In this document: one piece after another, positions 10,383-21,751 of the stretch
Layout: every line of letters begins with the position of its first letter
Position numbering within the stretch: position 1 is the stretch's first letter
From: Amborella trichopoda
Lineage: Eukaryota > Streptophyta > Magnoliopsida > Amborellales > Amborellaceae
Direction of reading: 5' to 3'
Assembly: GCF_000471905.2 (NCBI RefSeq)
Contig: NW_006498527.1
Location: 2,124,366-2,188,365, forward strand
DNA: 64,000 nucleotides
The notes under the pieces: generated by a model
Database searches by the model: none
The model's input: only the letters and a program-made list of their open reading frames with translations
Told to the model about the DNA's origin: nothing
Position numbers and translations under genes: made by a program

Positions 10383-13300
10383 ATGAGCCTTCGGCAACGG
10401 CACGCGCCCTCCGCCCCTCCTGCCCCCCGCGGTGGCGCCAGCGCCGAGGCCACCGACGATGAGGCCTACAACATCCTCCCTGTCCACAACTTGCTGGCCG
10501 ACCACCCCGCCCTCCGCTTCCCCGAGGTGCGTGGCGCGGCCGCCGCCCTCCGCACTGTAGGCGAGCTCCGCCCCCCGCCCTACACCCGATGGCGCTCCGA
10601 CCTCGACCTCATCGACTGGCTTGCGGCCTTCTTTGGTTTCCAGGCCGACAATGTTCGGAACCAGCGAGAGCACCTCATTCTTCTCCTTGCAAACTCTCAG
10701 ATGCGCATTCAACCCCCTCCTGATGATATTGATCGCCTCCATGCCAGTGTTCCCAACAAGTTGAGACGCAAGCTCTTGAAGAACTACTCATCGTGGTGCT
10801 CGTTCATGGGGAGGAAATCGAACGTGTGGATCTCAGATCGGCCGCTGAGGCTCGGCCCTAGAAACCCTAGACCTGATGATGTGCGTCGGGACCTGTTGTA
10901 TGCGGCCCTGTATCTTCTCATTTGGGGAGAGGCGGCAAACCTCAGGTTCATGCCGGAGTGCTTGTCCTACTTATTTCATCAGATGGCCATGGAGCTTAAC
11001 AGGATCCTTGAGGATTACATAGATGAGAACACGGGGAGGCCGGCCAACCCTGCTTACATGGGCGAGAATGCATTTCTCAACCATGTGGTTGGGCCTTTGT
11101 ACCAGACGGTGAAGGCGGAGGCCTATGCCAGTCGAAACGGCAAGGCTCCACACTCAGCTTGGCGAAACTATGATGACCTCAATGAGTTTTTTTGGGACCG
11201 GTCGTGTTTCGAGTGCCTTGGCTGGCCCCTCAAACGCGATAGCGCATTCATGCTCCTCCCCGATGCATCATCGGCCCCTCGTGTTGCTGTCGCTGCCCCT
11301 CTAACTGAAGAGGCTCCACGTGTTCGGCGCAGCAAGGTCGGTAAGACCGGCTTTGTTGAACAGAGGTCATTTTGGAACCTTTTCCGCAGCTTCGACAGGA
11401 TCTGGGTGATGCACATTTTGTTTTTCCAAGCCGCCCTCATCGTGGCATTGGAAGGGTCAACATTTCCATGGCAGGGATTGAGGAGACGGGATGTGCAGGC
11501 ACGCGTGCTCAGTGTGTTTATAACCTGGGCTGGGCTCCGGTTACTCCAATCGGTGCTTGATGCTGGCACTCAGTACAGCCTTGTGCGTGGTTCTCTGTTG
11601 CTCGGTGTGCGTATGGTCCTCAAGAGTTTAGCTGCTGCCGCTTGGACCGTGGCATTCATCGTGTTATATGTGCGAGCATGGAACCAACACAACACTGATC
11701 GCGGGTGGTCAGCGACGGCCAACCGGATGCTGGTCAATTATTTGGTGGCAGCCCTTGCGTTCTTAGCCCCTGAAATTCTTGCCCTGGTTCTCTTCATAGT
11801 CCCATGGGTGAGGAACTTTATGGAGAAGACTAATTGGAAGATCTTCTATTTGCTTACATGGTGGTTTCAGAGCAGGATCTTTGTGGGTCGGGGGCTTCGA
11901 GAAGGGGTGGTTGATAACATTTCGTATGCTCTGTTTTGGGTTTGTGTCTTGGCTTCGAAATTCTCCTTCAGCTACTTCCTTCAGATCAAGCCCATGGTTA
12001 ACCCCACTAAAGCAATCCTGAAACTCAATCGAATCAATTATACATGGTATGAATTCTTCAACAGCGGGAAGGTTTTTGCAGTTGGGTGCCTATGGGCCCC
12101 TGTGGTTCTGATCTATCTCATGGATATACAGATCTGGTACTCAATTTTCTCATCTTTTGTGGGTGCTTTGGTTGGGTTGTTTTCACATTTGGGCGAGATT
12201 CGAAACATCCAGCAGCTGAGGCTGAGGTTCCAATTCTTTGCAAGTGCAGTTCAGTTCAATCTTGTGCCTGAGGAGCCCCTCTTCAACACTCCTGGCACTT
12301 TGAGGGTAAAATTCAATGACGCAATCAGGAGGTTAAAGCTTCGATATGGTCTCGGTCGCCCCTACAAGAAGCTTGAGTTTAACCAGATGGAGGCGAACAG
12401 GTTTGCGATCATATGGAATGAGATCATTGAGAAATTTAGAGAGGAGGACATCGTTTCAGACAGAGAGGTCGAGCTTTTGGAGGTGCCATCTCTTTCATGG
12501 AATGCTAGGGTCACTGGATGGCCATGTCTTCTCCTTTGCAATGAGCTTCTTCTCGCTTTGAGCCAGGCAAAGGAGCTACAGGCCGGTGACCGCACCCTAT
12601 GGCGCAAAATTGGCAAAAATGAGTACAGGCGATGTGCGGTGGTTGAGGCCTATGACTCTTCAAAATACATGCTCTTGAGGATAGTGAAGGAGGGAACTGA
12701 TGAACATTCTATTGTTGAGAACCTGTTCCGAGAGGTTGACGCGTCTATCCAGGTCGAGAAGCTCACTGAGAGCTATCACATGGCTGAGCTCCCCGAGATC
12801 CATTCTAAGCTCATACAACTGCTCGTCCTCATAAATGGTAAGAAACCTGACGTCCAAAAGGCGGTCACCATACTTCAGAGCCTTTATGATATAGCAATCA
12901 GGGACTTCCCTAGGAAAAAGAGGAGCATTGAGCAATTACGTCAAGATGGCTTGGTACCATCAAGGCCGAGCATTGGTGGTTTATTATTCGAGAATGCGAT
13001 TGAACTTCCTGACTCAGATTCACATCCGGACTTTTACCGAAGGGCTAGGAGGCTGCAAACCATACTCACCTCTCGAGACTCTATGAACAATATCCCCCGA
13101 AACCTTGAGGCTCGACGTCGAATAGCATTCTTCAGCAATTCCCTGTTCATGAACATGCCTCGTGCCCCCCAAGTCGAGAGGATGCTCGCCTTCAGTGTGC
13201 TCACCCCTTACTATGATGAGGATGTCATATATAATAAGGAACAGTTGCATATAGAGAATGAAGATGGCATCTCGATATTATTCTACCTTCAAAGGATCTT

Positions 13301-15797
13301 CCCTGATGAGTGGCTTAACTTCCTCGAGCGCATGCGAAGGGAAGGCATGAAAGACCAAGGTGAGCTATGGGGTGAAAGGGTTCGGGACTTGCGCCTTTGG
13401 GCCTCTTATAGGGGCCAGACACTTGCTCGTACAGTTCGTGGGATGATGTATTATTACAAGGCTCTTGAGATGCTTACTTTTCTTGATTCAGCTTCTGAAA
13501 TGTCTCTTAGAGATGGGTTAAGGGACTTGGTTTCAGCGGCTTCAAGCATGCCACGTGAAGAGGAGGAGAGCTCCTCTGCGGTGCCGTTGCGTCGTCTTAG
13601 CAGGGAGAGCAGTAGTGTGAGCTCACTGTTCAAGGGCCACGAGTATGGGACTGCACTCATGAAGTTCACATATGTTGTTGCGTGCCAGATATATGGAGCT
13701 CAGAAGGCAAGGAAGGAGGCTCGTGCTGAAGATATACTGTATCTAATGAAGAACCATGAGGCCTTGCGTGTGGCCTATGTCGATGAGGTGCTTGCGGGGA
13801 GGGATGAGGTCGAATACTATTCAGTGCTTGTAAAGTATGATAGGCAGTTGCAGAGGGAGGTTGAAATTTATAGGGTACGACTCCCTGGGCCTGTGAAGAT
13901 CGGGGAGGGCAAGCCTGAGAACCAGAACCACGCTCTCATCTTCACAAGAGGAGATGCAGTCCAGACCATTGATATGAACCAGGACAATTACTTTGAGGAG
14001 GCACTCAAGATGCGAAACCTGTTGCAGGAGTATACAAAGAACTATGGGATCAGGAAGCCAACTATATTGGGGGTGCGTGAGCATGTTTTTACGGGCTCAG
14101 TGTCCTCGCTTGCTTGGTTCATGTCAGCACAAGAGACGAGCTTTGTCACTTTAGGTCAGCGGGTGCTTGCAAATCCATTGAAAGTGAGAATGCACTATGG
14201 GCACCCCGATGTGTTTGATCGGCTCTGGTTCTTGAGCCGTGGGGGCATCAGCAAGGCCTCAAAGGTCATCAACATCAGTGAAGATATCTTTGCAGGGTTC
14301 AATTGCACACTTAGGGGCGGCAATGTGACTCACCATGAATATATTCAAGTGGGTAAGGGCCGAGATGTTGGGTTAAACCAGATATCCATGTTTGAGGCCA
14401 AGGTGGCCAGTGGCAATGGCGAGCAGGTTTTAAGCCGAGATATTTACAGACTAGGCCATCGTCTCGACTTCTTTCGTATGCTCTCTTTCTACTACACGAC
14501 TGTTGGATTCTTCTTCAATACAATGATGGTGGTCCTCACTGTCTATGCCTTCCTTTGGGGACGCCTCTACATGGCCCTTAGTGGTATAGAGGCGGCCATC
14601 ATGGTTGATGCTGATTCCACAAATAACACAGCCCTTGGCACTGTGTTAAACCAGCAGTTCATAATACAGCTTGGTCTCTTCACTGCGCTCCCCATGATCA
14701 TTGAGAACTCGCTCGAGCATGGTTTCTTACAAGCTATTTGGGATTTTATTACAATGCAGTTGCAGCTTGCCTCAGTCTTCTACACATTCTCGATGGGCAC
14801 CCGAACTCACTTTTTTGGGCGCACTATCCTACATGGGGGTGCCAAGTATAGGGCCACTGGTCGGGGCTTTGTTGTTCAGCACAAAAACTTTGCGGAGAAC
14901 TACCGGCTTTATGCTCGCAGCCACTTTGTGAAGGGCATTGAGCTTGGGGTCGTACTCACAGTCTATGCCTCGTATAGTGTGGTGGCCGCGAATACCCTTG
15001 TGTACATTATCATGACCCTCACAACTTGGTTCCTCGTGGTTTCATTTATCATGTCCCCCTTCTTATTCAACCCCTCTGGGTTCGACTGGTTAAAAACTGT
15101 GTACGACTTTGATGACTTTATGAACTGGATTTGGTACACTGGTGGGGTTTTCACAAAGGCTGAGCAGAGCTGGGAAACTTGGTGGTATGAGGAGCAGGAC
15201 CATCTGAAGACCACAGGCATATGGGGCAAGGTCTTAGAGATAATATTGGACTTGCGATTCTTCTTCTTCCAATACGGGATTGTTTACCATTTGGGCATAG
15301 CAGGGGGAAGCAAGAGCATCTTTGTGTACCTCGTTTCTTGGATATATGTGGTGGTGGCAGTCGCTTACTATGTTGTGATGTCTTATGCTCGGGATAAGTA
15401 TGCGGCCAAGGAGCACATATACTATCGCTTGGTTCAGGCCCTGGCGATTTGCCTCTTTGTTTTGGTCATCATCGTCTTGCTGAGGTTTACAAAATTCAAG
15501 TTCATTGACATGCTCACAAGTTGCTTGGCATTCATACCAACTGGGTGGGGCCTCATATTGATTGCTCAGGTTCTAAGGCCATTTTTGCAGCCAACTCCTG
15601 TTTGGGGCACGGTGGTGGCAGTTGCTCGCTTATACGATATACTGTTTGGTGTGATTGTGATGGCACCCATGGCTCTGTTTTCGTGGTTGCCAGGGTTCCA
15701 GGCAATGCAGACGAGGATACTGTTCAATGAGGCATTCAGCAGGGGCCTCCAGATATCACGTATCCTTGCGGGAAAGAAATCAAGGGTAAACTCCTGA
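10383..15797 (+). CDS. CALS12: Callose synthase 12-like (GSL5/PMR4 type), intronless
   Basis: Plasma-membrane 1,3-beta-glucan synthase that polymerises UDP-glucose into callose at papillae, wounds and pollen walls (family knowledge). The 1,804-residue product closely follows Arabidopsis CalS12 (about 1,780 residues) end to end. Seen: conserved N-terminus NILPVHNLLADHPALRFPEV (30-49); FKS1-type domain with LLIWGEAANLRFMPEC (about 177-192); N-terminal membrane cluster about 339-606; glucan synthase domain from LEARRRIAFFSNSLF (about 907) through MHYGHPDVFDR (about 1270); C-terminal membrane helices about 1363-1790; RATG at 1490-1493, fitting the proposed RXTG UDP-glucose motif. The ATG at 10383 is chosen because MSLRQRH matches homologues. 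No intron interrupts the ORF, typical of the CalS11/12 subgroup and unlike the many-exon relatives. GC content is highest in the first 300 bp. Looks intact. Confidence 0.96.
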   Translation: MSLRQRHAPSAPPAPRGGASAEATDDEAYNILPVHNLLADHPALRFPEVRGAAAALRTVGELRPPPYTRWRSDLDLIDWLAAFFGFQADNVRNQREHLILLLANSQMRIQPPPDDIDRLHASVPNKLRRKLLKNYSSWCSFMGRKSNVWISDRPLRLGPRNPRPDDVRRDLLYAALYLLIWGEAANLRFMPECLSYLFHQMAMELNRILEDYIDENTGRPANPAYMGENAFLNHVVGPLYQTVKAEAYASRNGKAPHSAWRNYDDLNEFFWDRSCFECLGWPLKRDSAFMLLPDASSAPRVAVAAPLTEEAPRVRRSKVGKTGFVEQRSFWNLFRSFDRIWVMHILFFQAALIVALEGSTFPWQGLRRRDVQARVLSVFITWAGLRLLQSVLDAGTQYSLVRGSLLLGVRMVLKSLAAAAWTVAFIVLYVRAWNQHNTDRGWSATANRMLVNYLVAALAFLAPEILALVLFIVPWVRNFMEKTNWKIFYLLTWWFQSRIFVGRGLREGVVDNISYALFWVCVLASKFSFSYFLQIKPMVNPTKAILKLNRINYTWYEFFNSGKVFAVGCLWAPVVLIYLMDIQIWYSIFSSFVGALVGLFSHLGEIRNIQQLRLRFQFFASAVQFNLVPEEPLFNTPGTLRVKFNDAIRRLKLRYGLGRPYKKLEFNQMEANRFAIIWNEIIEKFREEDIVSDREVELLEVPSLSWNARVTGWPCLLLCNELLLALSQAKELQAGDRTLWRKIGKNEYRRCAVVEAYDSSKYMLLRIVKEGTDEHSIVENLFREVDASIQVEKLTESYHMAELPEIHSKLIQLLVLINGKKPDVQKAVTILQSLYDIAIRDFPRKKRSIEQLRQDGLVPSRPSIGGLLFENAIELPDSDSHPDFYRRARRLQTILTSRDSMNNIPRNLEARRRIAFFSNSLFMNMPRAPQVERMLAFSVLTPYYDEDVIYNKEQLHIENEDGISILFYLQRIFPDEWLNFLERMRREGMKDQGELWGERVRDLRLWASYRGQTLARTVRGMMYYYKALEMLTFLDSASEMSLRDGLRDLVSAASSMPREEEESSSAVPLRRLSRESSSVSSLFKGHEYGTALMKFTYVVACQIYGAQKARKEARAEDILYLMKNHEALRVAYVDEVLAGRDEVEYYSVLVKYDRQLQREVEIYRVRLPGPVKIGEGKPENQNHALIFTRGDAVQTIDMNQDNYFEEALKMRNLLQEYTKNYGIRKPTILGVREHVFTGSVSSLAWFMSAQETSFVTLGQRVLANPLKVRMHYGHPDVFDRLWFLSRGGISKASKVINISEDIFAGFNCTLRGGNVTHHEYIQVGKGRDVGLNQISMFEAKVASGNGEQVLSRDIYRLGHRLDFFRMLSFYYTTVGFFFNTMMVVLTVYAFLWGRLYMALSGIEAAIMVDADSTNNTALGTVLNQQFIIQLGLFTALPMIIENSLEHGFLQAIWDFITMQLQLASVFYTFSMGTRTHFFGRTILHGGAKYRATGRGFVVQHKNFAENYRLYARSHFVKGIELGVVLTVYASYSVVAANTLVYIIMTLTTWFLVVSFIMSPFLFNPSGFDWLKTVYDFDDFMNWIWYTGGVFTKAEQSWETWWYEEQDHLKTTGIWGKVLEIILDLRFFFFQYGIVYHLGIAGGSKSIFVYLVSWIYVVVAVAYYVVMSYARDKYAAKEHIYYRLVQALAICLFVLVIIVLLRFTKFKFIDMLTSCLAFIPTGWGLILIAQVLRPFLQPTPVWGTVVAVARLYDILFGVIVMAPMALFSWLPGFQAMQTRILFNEAFSRGLQISRILAGKKSRVNS

Positions 15798-16220
15798 GTT
15801 GAGGTAAATTTGGGTTTGGTCTGTTTGTAGTGGAAGGATCTGATTCACTTTTGAGTTATTGATGTGCTGATGGGATATTTTTGTTGTTAGCCTTACATGC
15901 TACCTTCTTCTTGGCTATGTACTCTGATCCATGTTAAGAGAAAATTGTTCTGTATATTGTCAGTGGGTGTATTTTATTGCTGGTTTTGTGTCTCTGTGGA
16001 TGGTATTTCCAAATGTTTTTTGGCAGCTCTGAATATCTATTATTTAATTTTATGTAGTTTTGATCCCTGTTTCAGGTGGAATATTGGGATATCTGGACTC
16101 AAACTTTTATGTTTTACCAAAAGCATGGAGAATGTTAAGTGCCATATACACCTATTATATTGCCTCTAAATTTTCCTTTATTGGAATCATATAATGCATG
16201 CTTGAACATATGGATACGGG

Positions 16221-16226
16221 AATAAA
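16221..16226 (+). terminator. Candidate polyadenylation signal of the callose synthase gene
   Basis: AATAAA 424 bp after the stop codon, in AT-rich sequence with no ORF. It is the clearest canonical signal downstream. Plant signals are loose, so the real cleavage site may differ. Confidence 0.4.
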
Positions 16227-16252
16227 TGGTATGAAGAAACTTTACTTTTGAT

Positions 16253-16412
16253 GGGAAATTTATCAAAATAACCGTAAGATATGAACCATTTAACATTTTA
16301 CCAATGTCTTTTGATTGATTTCAAAAACCTATCACAAGGCACATGATCATGACATGGAATAGTCGCAAAAGGGTAAAATGTTCACTCTTATGGGCAGTTT
16401 GATAAATTTCCC
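16253..16412. mobile_element. Short inverted-repeat MITE (family D), copy 1
   Basis: 160 bp. The left end GGGAAATTTATCAAAATAAC pairs with the right end, inverted GGGAAATTTATCAAACTGCC, and pairing continues through CATTTTACC about 45 bp in. A related copy lies at 61628-62058. It lies just beyond the presumed 3' end of the callose synthase gene. No clear target duplication. Confidence 0.7.
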
Positions 16413-17063
16413 TTGAGCTTACCTGAAAATAGTAAATGCATCAGTAATGGGAGCTCATAAATTTAGTATTGCTTCTTCACTATATTGTCTTGACCTTCCT
16501 GCACTAGGTTGTCTTGTAGCATTGTATAAGTTATTTTTTCTTTCTTTATTAAGTATGATGGGCTCAAGATCTGCTATAGTATGAATTCCTTTAGTCACTG
16601 GTGAAACCCTGTAGGAGTTACACCTAATAGTCACCAAAATTGCCCTCCCTAGCTAGCGATTCCGGTTTGAAATTGGGATTCGGCGTTTCGGAGAATGAAT
16701 CGCCACAGATCCCTATCCTGGAAGTTAGGAATCACGATTCCACATTCTTTGAATCTCATTCGAAAATCTTTGGAATCTTGATTCCACTTTGCCAAATTTT
16801 CCGATTCATAGGTGCACAAGACCATGATTTAAATAAGTTACCAATTCAAAAAAAAAATCTCAAATAATGTTTAAAAAATTCCAAGCATTTCATAAAATTT
16901 TGCCAATTATTATACCACCTGACATTTAGATGTTGCCGATCTAGATTCCAAATTGAAAAATTTTATTATTTAGAAATTAGTAATAATTAATATATGATGG
17001 GTATCTAAAATCTCTATGGGTTTCGATAAACTCTATTTTACATTATTCCTAAATTTAGAGAAT
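16413..17063. other. Intergenic, no gene seen
   Basis: AT-rich. The block 16655-16800 repeats GATTCC/GGAATC words that could pair locally, but no boundaries or coding potential were found. Confidence 0.6.
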
Positions 17064-17079
17064 CTATAATAAGTGTCTT
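17064..17079. repeat. Left target-site duplication of the large LINE
   Basis: CTATAATAAGTGTCTT, identical over 16 bp to 26869-26884. It brackets the LINE and shows that both ends of the insertion are preserved. Confidence 0.88.
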
Positions 17080-20000
17080 TTGTTTTTTGATACTGTTAAC
17101 TGTTGTATTGCAAGAGAGAGAAAAGTACATATGTTAGGCAGAGGTGACCCACAAGCTAGGCTATATGCCCCCAAAAAAGAATTAGAGTACCATGAAAGGT
17201 ACTCCTGTACAAAAAAGGTAGGCTATGTACAAAAAAGCCCAACCAAGGAAGACAGGAAACAACCAAGAACTGGTCACAACAGTTGACCCTTACAAAAGAG
17301 AGAGATGAACAAGGCCAAAATTCAGCAGCTCAAAGGTCCGAGGGATCAGCTCCCGCTTCATTTTTCGCTAGGTGGTCTGCCAATTCGTTGGATTCTCTCC
17401 AGATATGCTTCCAAGAGACGACGATATCCCTGCCAATGTGAGAAATCTCATCAAAGATTGAAGCCAAGTGCCTTGGGGGTGTTCCACATCATGCTGCCCA
17501 AGAAACAACATTTTTTGCATCTCCTTCCACAAGGAGAGGTTGTGGACAGGAGTGGTCGAAGAGTTTGAGACCAGTTAGCATTGCCAGGGCCTCTGCCAAT
17601 TGGGAGTTTGCGTGGCCAATGTTTTCGGAGTAGCTAGCTAAAACAGTGCCTAGGTGGTCATAGAAGACTCCACCTACTCTTGCTGGGCCTGGGTTTCATA
17701 AAGAGCACCCATCAAAGTTAAGCTTGATGTGGTCCTCCGGGGGAGGGGACCAATGGCTCAATCTGTGCACCCTGAATGATTGGGTTAGTAAGATTTCCAT
17801 CCACTGGTTTAAGGAGGAGGAGGTGGGGAATCCTTTAAAGGCCTTGTAATTGGATGCCCAGAAGGCGAGATCCGAGGTGATTTTGTGGAACAAGCTGTGA
17901 GCCTTGCACTTGATTCCTCTAAAAATTCTGGAGTTCCTTTCCGTCCAAATTCCCCAAATGGTGGCAGCGATTGTGGTTTTCTAGAGTAGTCTCCCAGCGG
18001 AAGGCCACGGGGCATCCCTTGACATATTGAAGAGGACCGGAATGGAGGGAGGGGTTATCCATGTTAGTCCAAAGAGTTGGAGTAATCGACTCCAAAGCTC
18101 GGAAGCAAACTTGCAATGAATGAAAAGTGGGAGTTTGATTCTTCATCGTTAGTGCACATCACACACTAGTTAGGAATCGGGACACCCCTCCGTTGTAATT
18201 GATCCACCGTCAGAGTCTTTTCAGAACAGGCTATCCAGCTGGAGGCCTGCACCTTTGGGGGCACAAAAGATGTCCAAACCTGGGTCACTACAGATCTCAG
18301 AGATAGGGGAAAGGTTAGTGGTTCAAGGATTTTCTTGTAAAAGGAGGCTACGGAAAAGGACCCTGAGGGTGACGGGGTCCAAAGAATGCGGTCGACCTTG
18401 TGTGAACCAAGAAGCCTGAGCTTAAGATGGATGACATAGAAAGAAATTCTGAAGTTTTGCAGTCATTTAGAGGTCTTCGAAAAGAGGGGTTCCAGACTCT
18501 GGTGTTTCCCGAGATGGGCATCTCTTCAGCGATAGAGGTGGAAGCATTTGTGGTAAGAGAAAAGAGAGAGGGGAAGAGGTCCTTAAAGGGAGTATGTCCT
18601 AGCCAAAGGTCAGACCAGAAACTGAATAGTGCGGCCTTCTCTTGGGTGGTAGTGGATGAAATTTTGGAAAAGGGAGAGAGAAGAGAGAAAGGATTTCCAG
18701 GCACCTGATGCCCTGCTAGAGGAACGACCCTTCGGCCTCCAAGAGCTAGCTGGGATCTTGTACTTACAGCGGATCACTTGTGTCCACAGAAGATCATTGT
18801 GGGTGGGTAAGCGCCACCACCATTTGCCTAGGAGAGCTGTGTTATGTTTTCTCAGACTCCGAATACCCATACCCCCTTGTACCTTTGGCTGACAGACTTT
18901 TTCCCAGTTGATGAGGTGATACTTCTTTGTTTCTTCGTCACCAGACCACAAAAAATTCCTCATGAGCTGTTCGAGGCGGCTTTCTACCGCTGCGGGCATG
19001 TGGAACAAAGACATAAGGTAGATGGGGGTATTGGCAAGAGTTGCCTTGACTAGGGTAGATCTCCCTGCAAAGGAGAGAAACCTTCCTTTCCAACCTGCAA
19101 GGCGTCTATCGACCTTGTCAATCACATGAGACCATTGCCTCCTCTTTCTTGCCTAGACCGAGTGGCATGCCCAGGTAAGTGGTGGGAAGGTCCTCGACTT
19201 TGCATTCCCAGTCCGGAATGAGTGATCTCGTTTCTGTCGAGAAATGTCCCACCCCTATCATGGTGGACTTGACCATATTCACCTTGAAGCCTGTTGCAAA
19301 CTCAAAGCACTTGAGGAAGGTGCTTAGGGTTGTGACTTCCTGGTGCTTTGAATTGAGAAATACTAGAGTGTTATATGCGTATTAGAGGTGCGTTACTACA
19401 GGACCTCTAGTGTTGCTCTTGAAGCCTGTGAGCCGGCCAAAGTGGTACATGCAGGTGATGGATTGGCTGAATACCTCAGCTGCTATAGCAAAAATAAAGG
19501 GGGAAAGGGGGTCTCCTTGACGGGGCCCTCTAGATGAAGGGAAGAAACCTTTGGGTGTGCCATTGATTAGCATCGAGAAGAAAGGGCTAGAATAGCATCT
19601 ACACATCCACTTTCTCCATCGCTCACCGAAGCCCATGCGGGTCATGGTTTCATTCCGGATGACCCAATCGACATGATTGTAGGTTTTCTCCCAGTCGATC
19701 TTGAAGATAAGTCCCAGATCCTTAGCCACGTGTCTGTTGTGGATACATTCATGTGCCACCAGGACTCCATCGAGGATCTGTCTTTCTTTGGTGAAGGTGC
19801 TCTGTGACGGTGAGATCACTAAAGGAAGGACCTCTTTGAGTCTAGTTGCAAGAACTTTAGAAAGGATTTTATAAGAGGAGTTCACTAGGCTAATTGGTCT
19901 GAAGTCTTTTAGTTCTTTAGCACCTTCAATTTTGGATATAAGGGCAAGAAAGGTGGCATTCATAGCTTTATGAATTACCCCTTGGTGGAAAATTCTTCAA

Positions 20001-20121
20001 AGAATAGTAGAAAATCTGAGATGAAGGTTCCCCAAAATTCCTTAAAAGGTGCCAGGGGGAATCCATTGGGCCCAGGTGATTTATCTCTTCCAAGATCTGC
20101 CAAAGCTGTAATGATCTCAGG

Positions 20122-20784
20122 CAGTGATTAAAAAAGCGGACCGCCCGAAGCCTAAGCGGCCGCCTAGGCGGTCCAGAAGGCCTGGGCGCATCACCCAGGC
20201 CTAGGCGGCCAATATGGGCGGTAGTCCTTGGGCGGCCGCCTGGGCGGGCGCCCAACGCTCTGCCTAAGGCGGCGCCCAGGGCCTGTGCCCCGCCCTGAGG
20301 CAGAAATTTTTTTTTTTTTATTGATTTTTTTATAAAATATCAAGGGTTAGAAGGATGGTTTTAAGTTCATTTGAAACCTAAAACTTATTGGAGCCCATTT
20401 TAGAGAGAAAAAGCCTCCAAAAAACTAGTTTTTGGTGATTTCTTTAGGATCAAAGGGTTTATTAAAGTTGACAAAAATTGATCAAAACATCACCCATTGA
20501 TATTAGATTTAATTTTTGATGTTTTATGAATCAATTGGGGTTTTTTTTAGAAGATTTTGAGTCCTTAGAAGCATCTTTGAGGTGAAAGTTTGAAGATTGA
20601 GCAATCAAACTAAAAGTAAGTGCCCTAAATACCTAATTTTTATTTTTTATAATATATATCATTTTTTTATTCAAATGGGCATCCTTTTTGGATTCAACTG
20701 CGCCGCCTAGGTTTTGGACACCCGCCTGGGCGCCCTAGACCCCCCAGGCCGCCTAGGACCTGCTTAGCGCTTTTTGAAACATTG
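20122..20784. mobile_element. Non-autonomous hAT element inserted in the LINE reverse transcriptase
   Basis: 663 bp with terminal repeats CAGTGATTAAAAAAGCG and CAATGTTTCAAAAAGCG (right end inverted) and flanking ATCTCAGG (20114-20121) and ATCTCGGG (20785-20792), an 8-bp duplication with one change. Both ends are GC-rich and full of CCTAGGCGG-type repeats; the middle is AT-rich and non-coding. Joining the flanks restores a continuous LINE reading frame across EPEIITALADLG, which supports the boundaries. The same GC-rich end type marks the hAT element at 31139. Confidence 0.85.
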
Positions 20785-21751
20785 ATCTCGGGTTCAGAGA
20801 AAGGTTGCTCAAGCCATAGAACTCGATGTGTCGGGAGGGAGAGGAACTGATGGTCGAACATCCTGGGTTTGGGTCCCTGTGGGGCCAAATAAAGAGTTTT
20901 AAATAAGGATAAAATAGCAGCCTCTATCTGGTCTGGTTGATCGAGCACTTGATTTCCTACCGTAATGGTAGAGATAGAGTTATCCCTCTGCTGGCAATTT
21001 GCTATTCTATGAAAGAAACCTGTATTTTGATCCCCGAGATTGAGCCAGTTCACCCGAGATCTCTGGAACAAGAAGATCTCTTCCTTCTTGAGGGTGGAGA
21101 AATAATCTTGTTTAAGTTGGTGTCTAAGGTTGAGCTCAGAGGGGGCAAGGGGTAGGGTTTCTTCAAGTAAGTCAAGGGACTGAATAGCAGAGAGTTGTGA
21201 GTTTTTCAAAATTAAAAAGTTGTTGGGGATCGATTTCCTCCATTCCTTTAAAAATGCTTTGAGCAATTGCAGTTTAGTTTGCAAAACGAAACCTGCCCAA
21301 CCTGAGACGTGGGGGGAAAAAGAATCCCACCAAGAGGGATTAAGGGAGAGAATGAAAGACTCTTCGAGCCCGGAAAGCTCAAACCGGAAGGATTTGGGAC
21401 CTCTCGAGGTAGTGGTAGTGTCCAGCAGAATAGGGCAGTGATCTAAGGTTGGTTTTGGTAAGGCCAGGGCATGTGAACAAGGGAAAACCTCATCCCAAGC
21501 CGGAGAAAATAGAAATCTGTCTAGTTTGGAGAGAGAGGGTTGGGAGGAATGGTCTGACCAGGTGAATTGGTTGTCCTGAAGCGGAACATTGATGAGTTCG
21601 TTCTGCGAGATGAAGTCTGAAAAATCCATTATCTTGGGGAAGATGGAGGAGTTGGAGTTTCTTTCAAAGGACCATCTCGGAATGTTAAAATCCCCTCCAA
21701 GGCACCAGGCTGGGTGTGGGAGTTCGGCCACCAGATTGAGTTCTTCCCACA

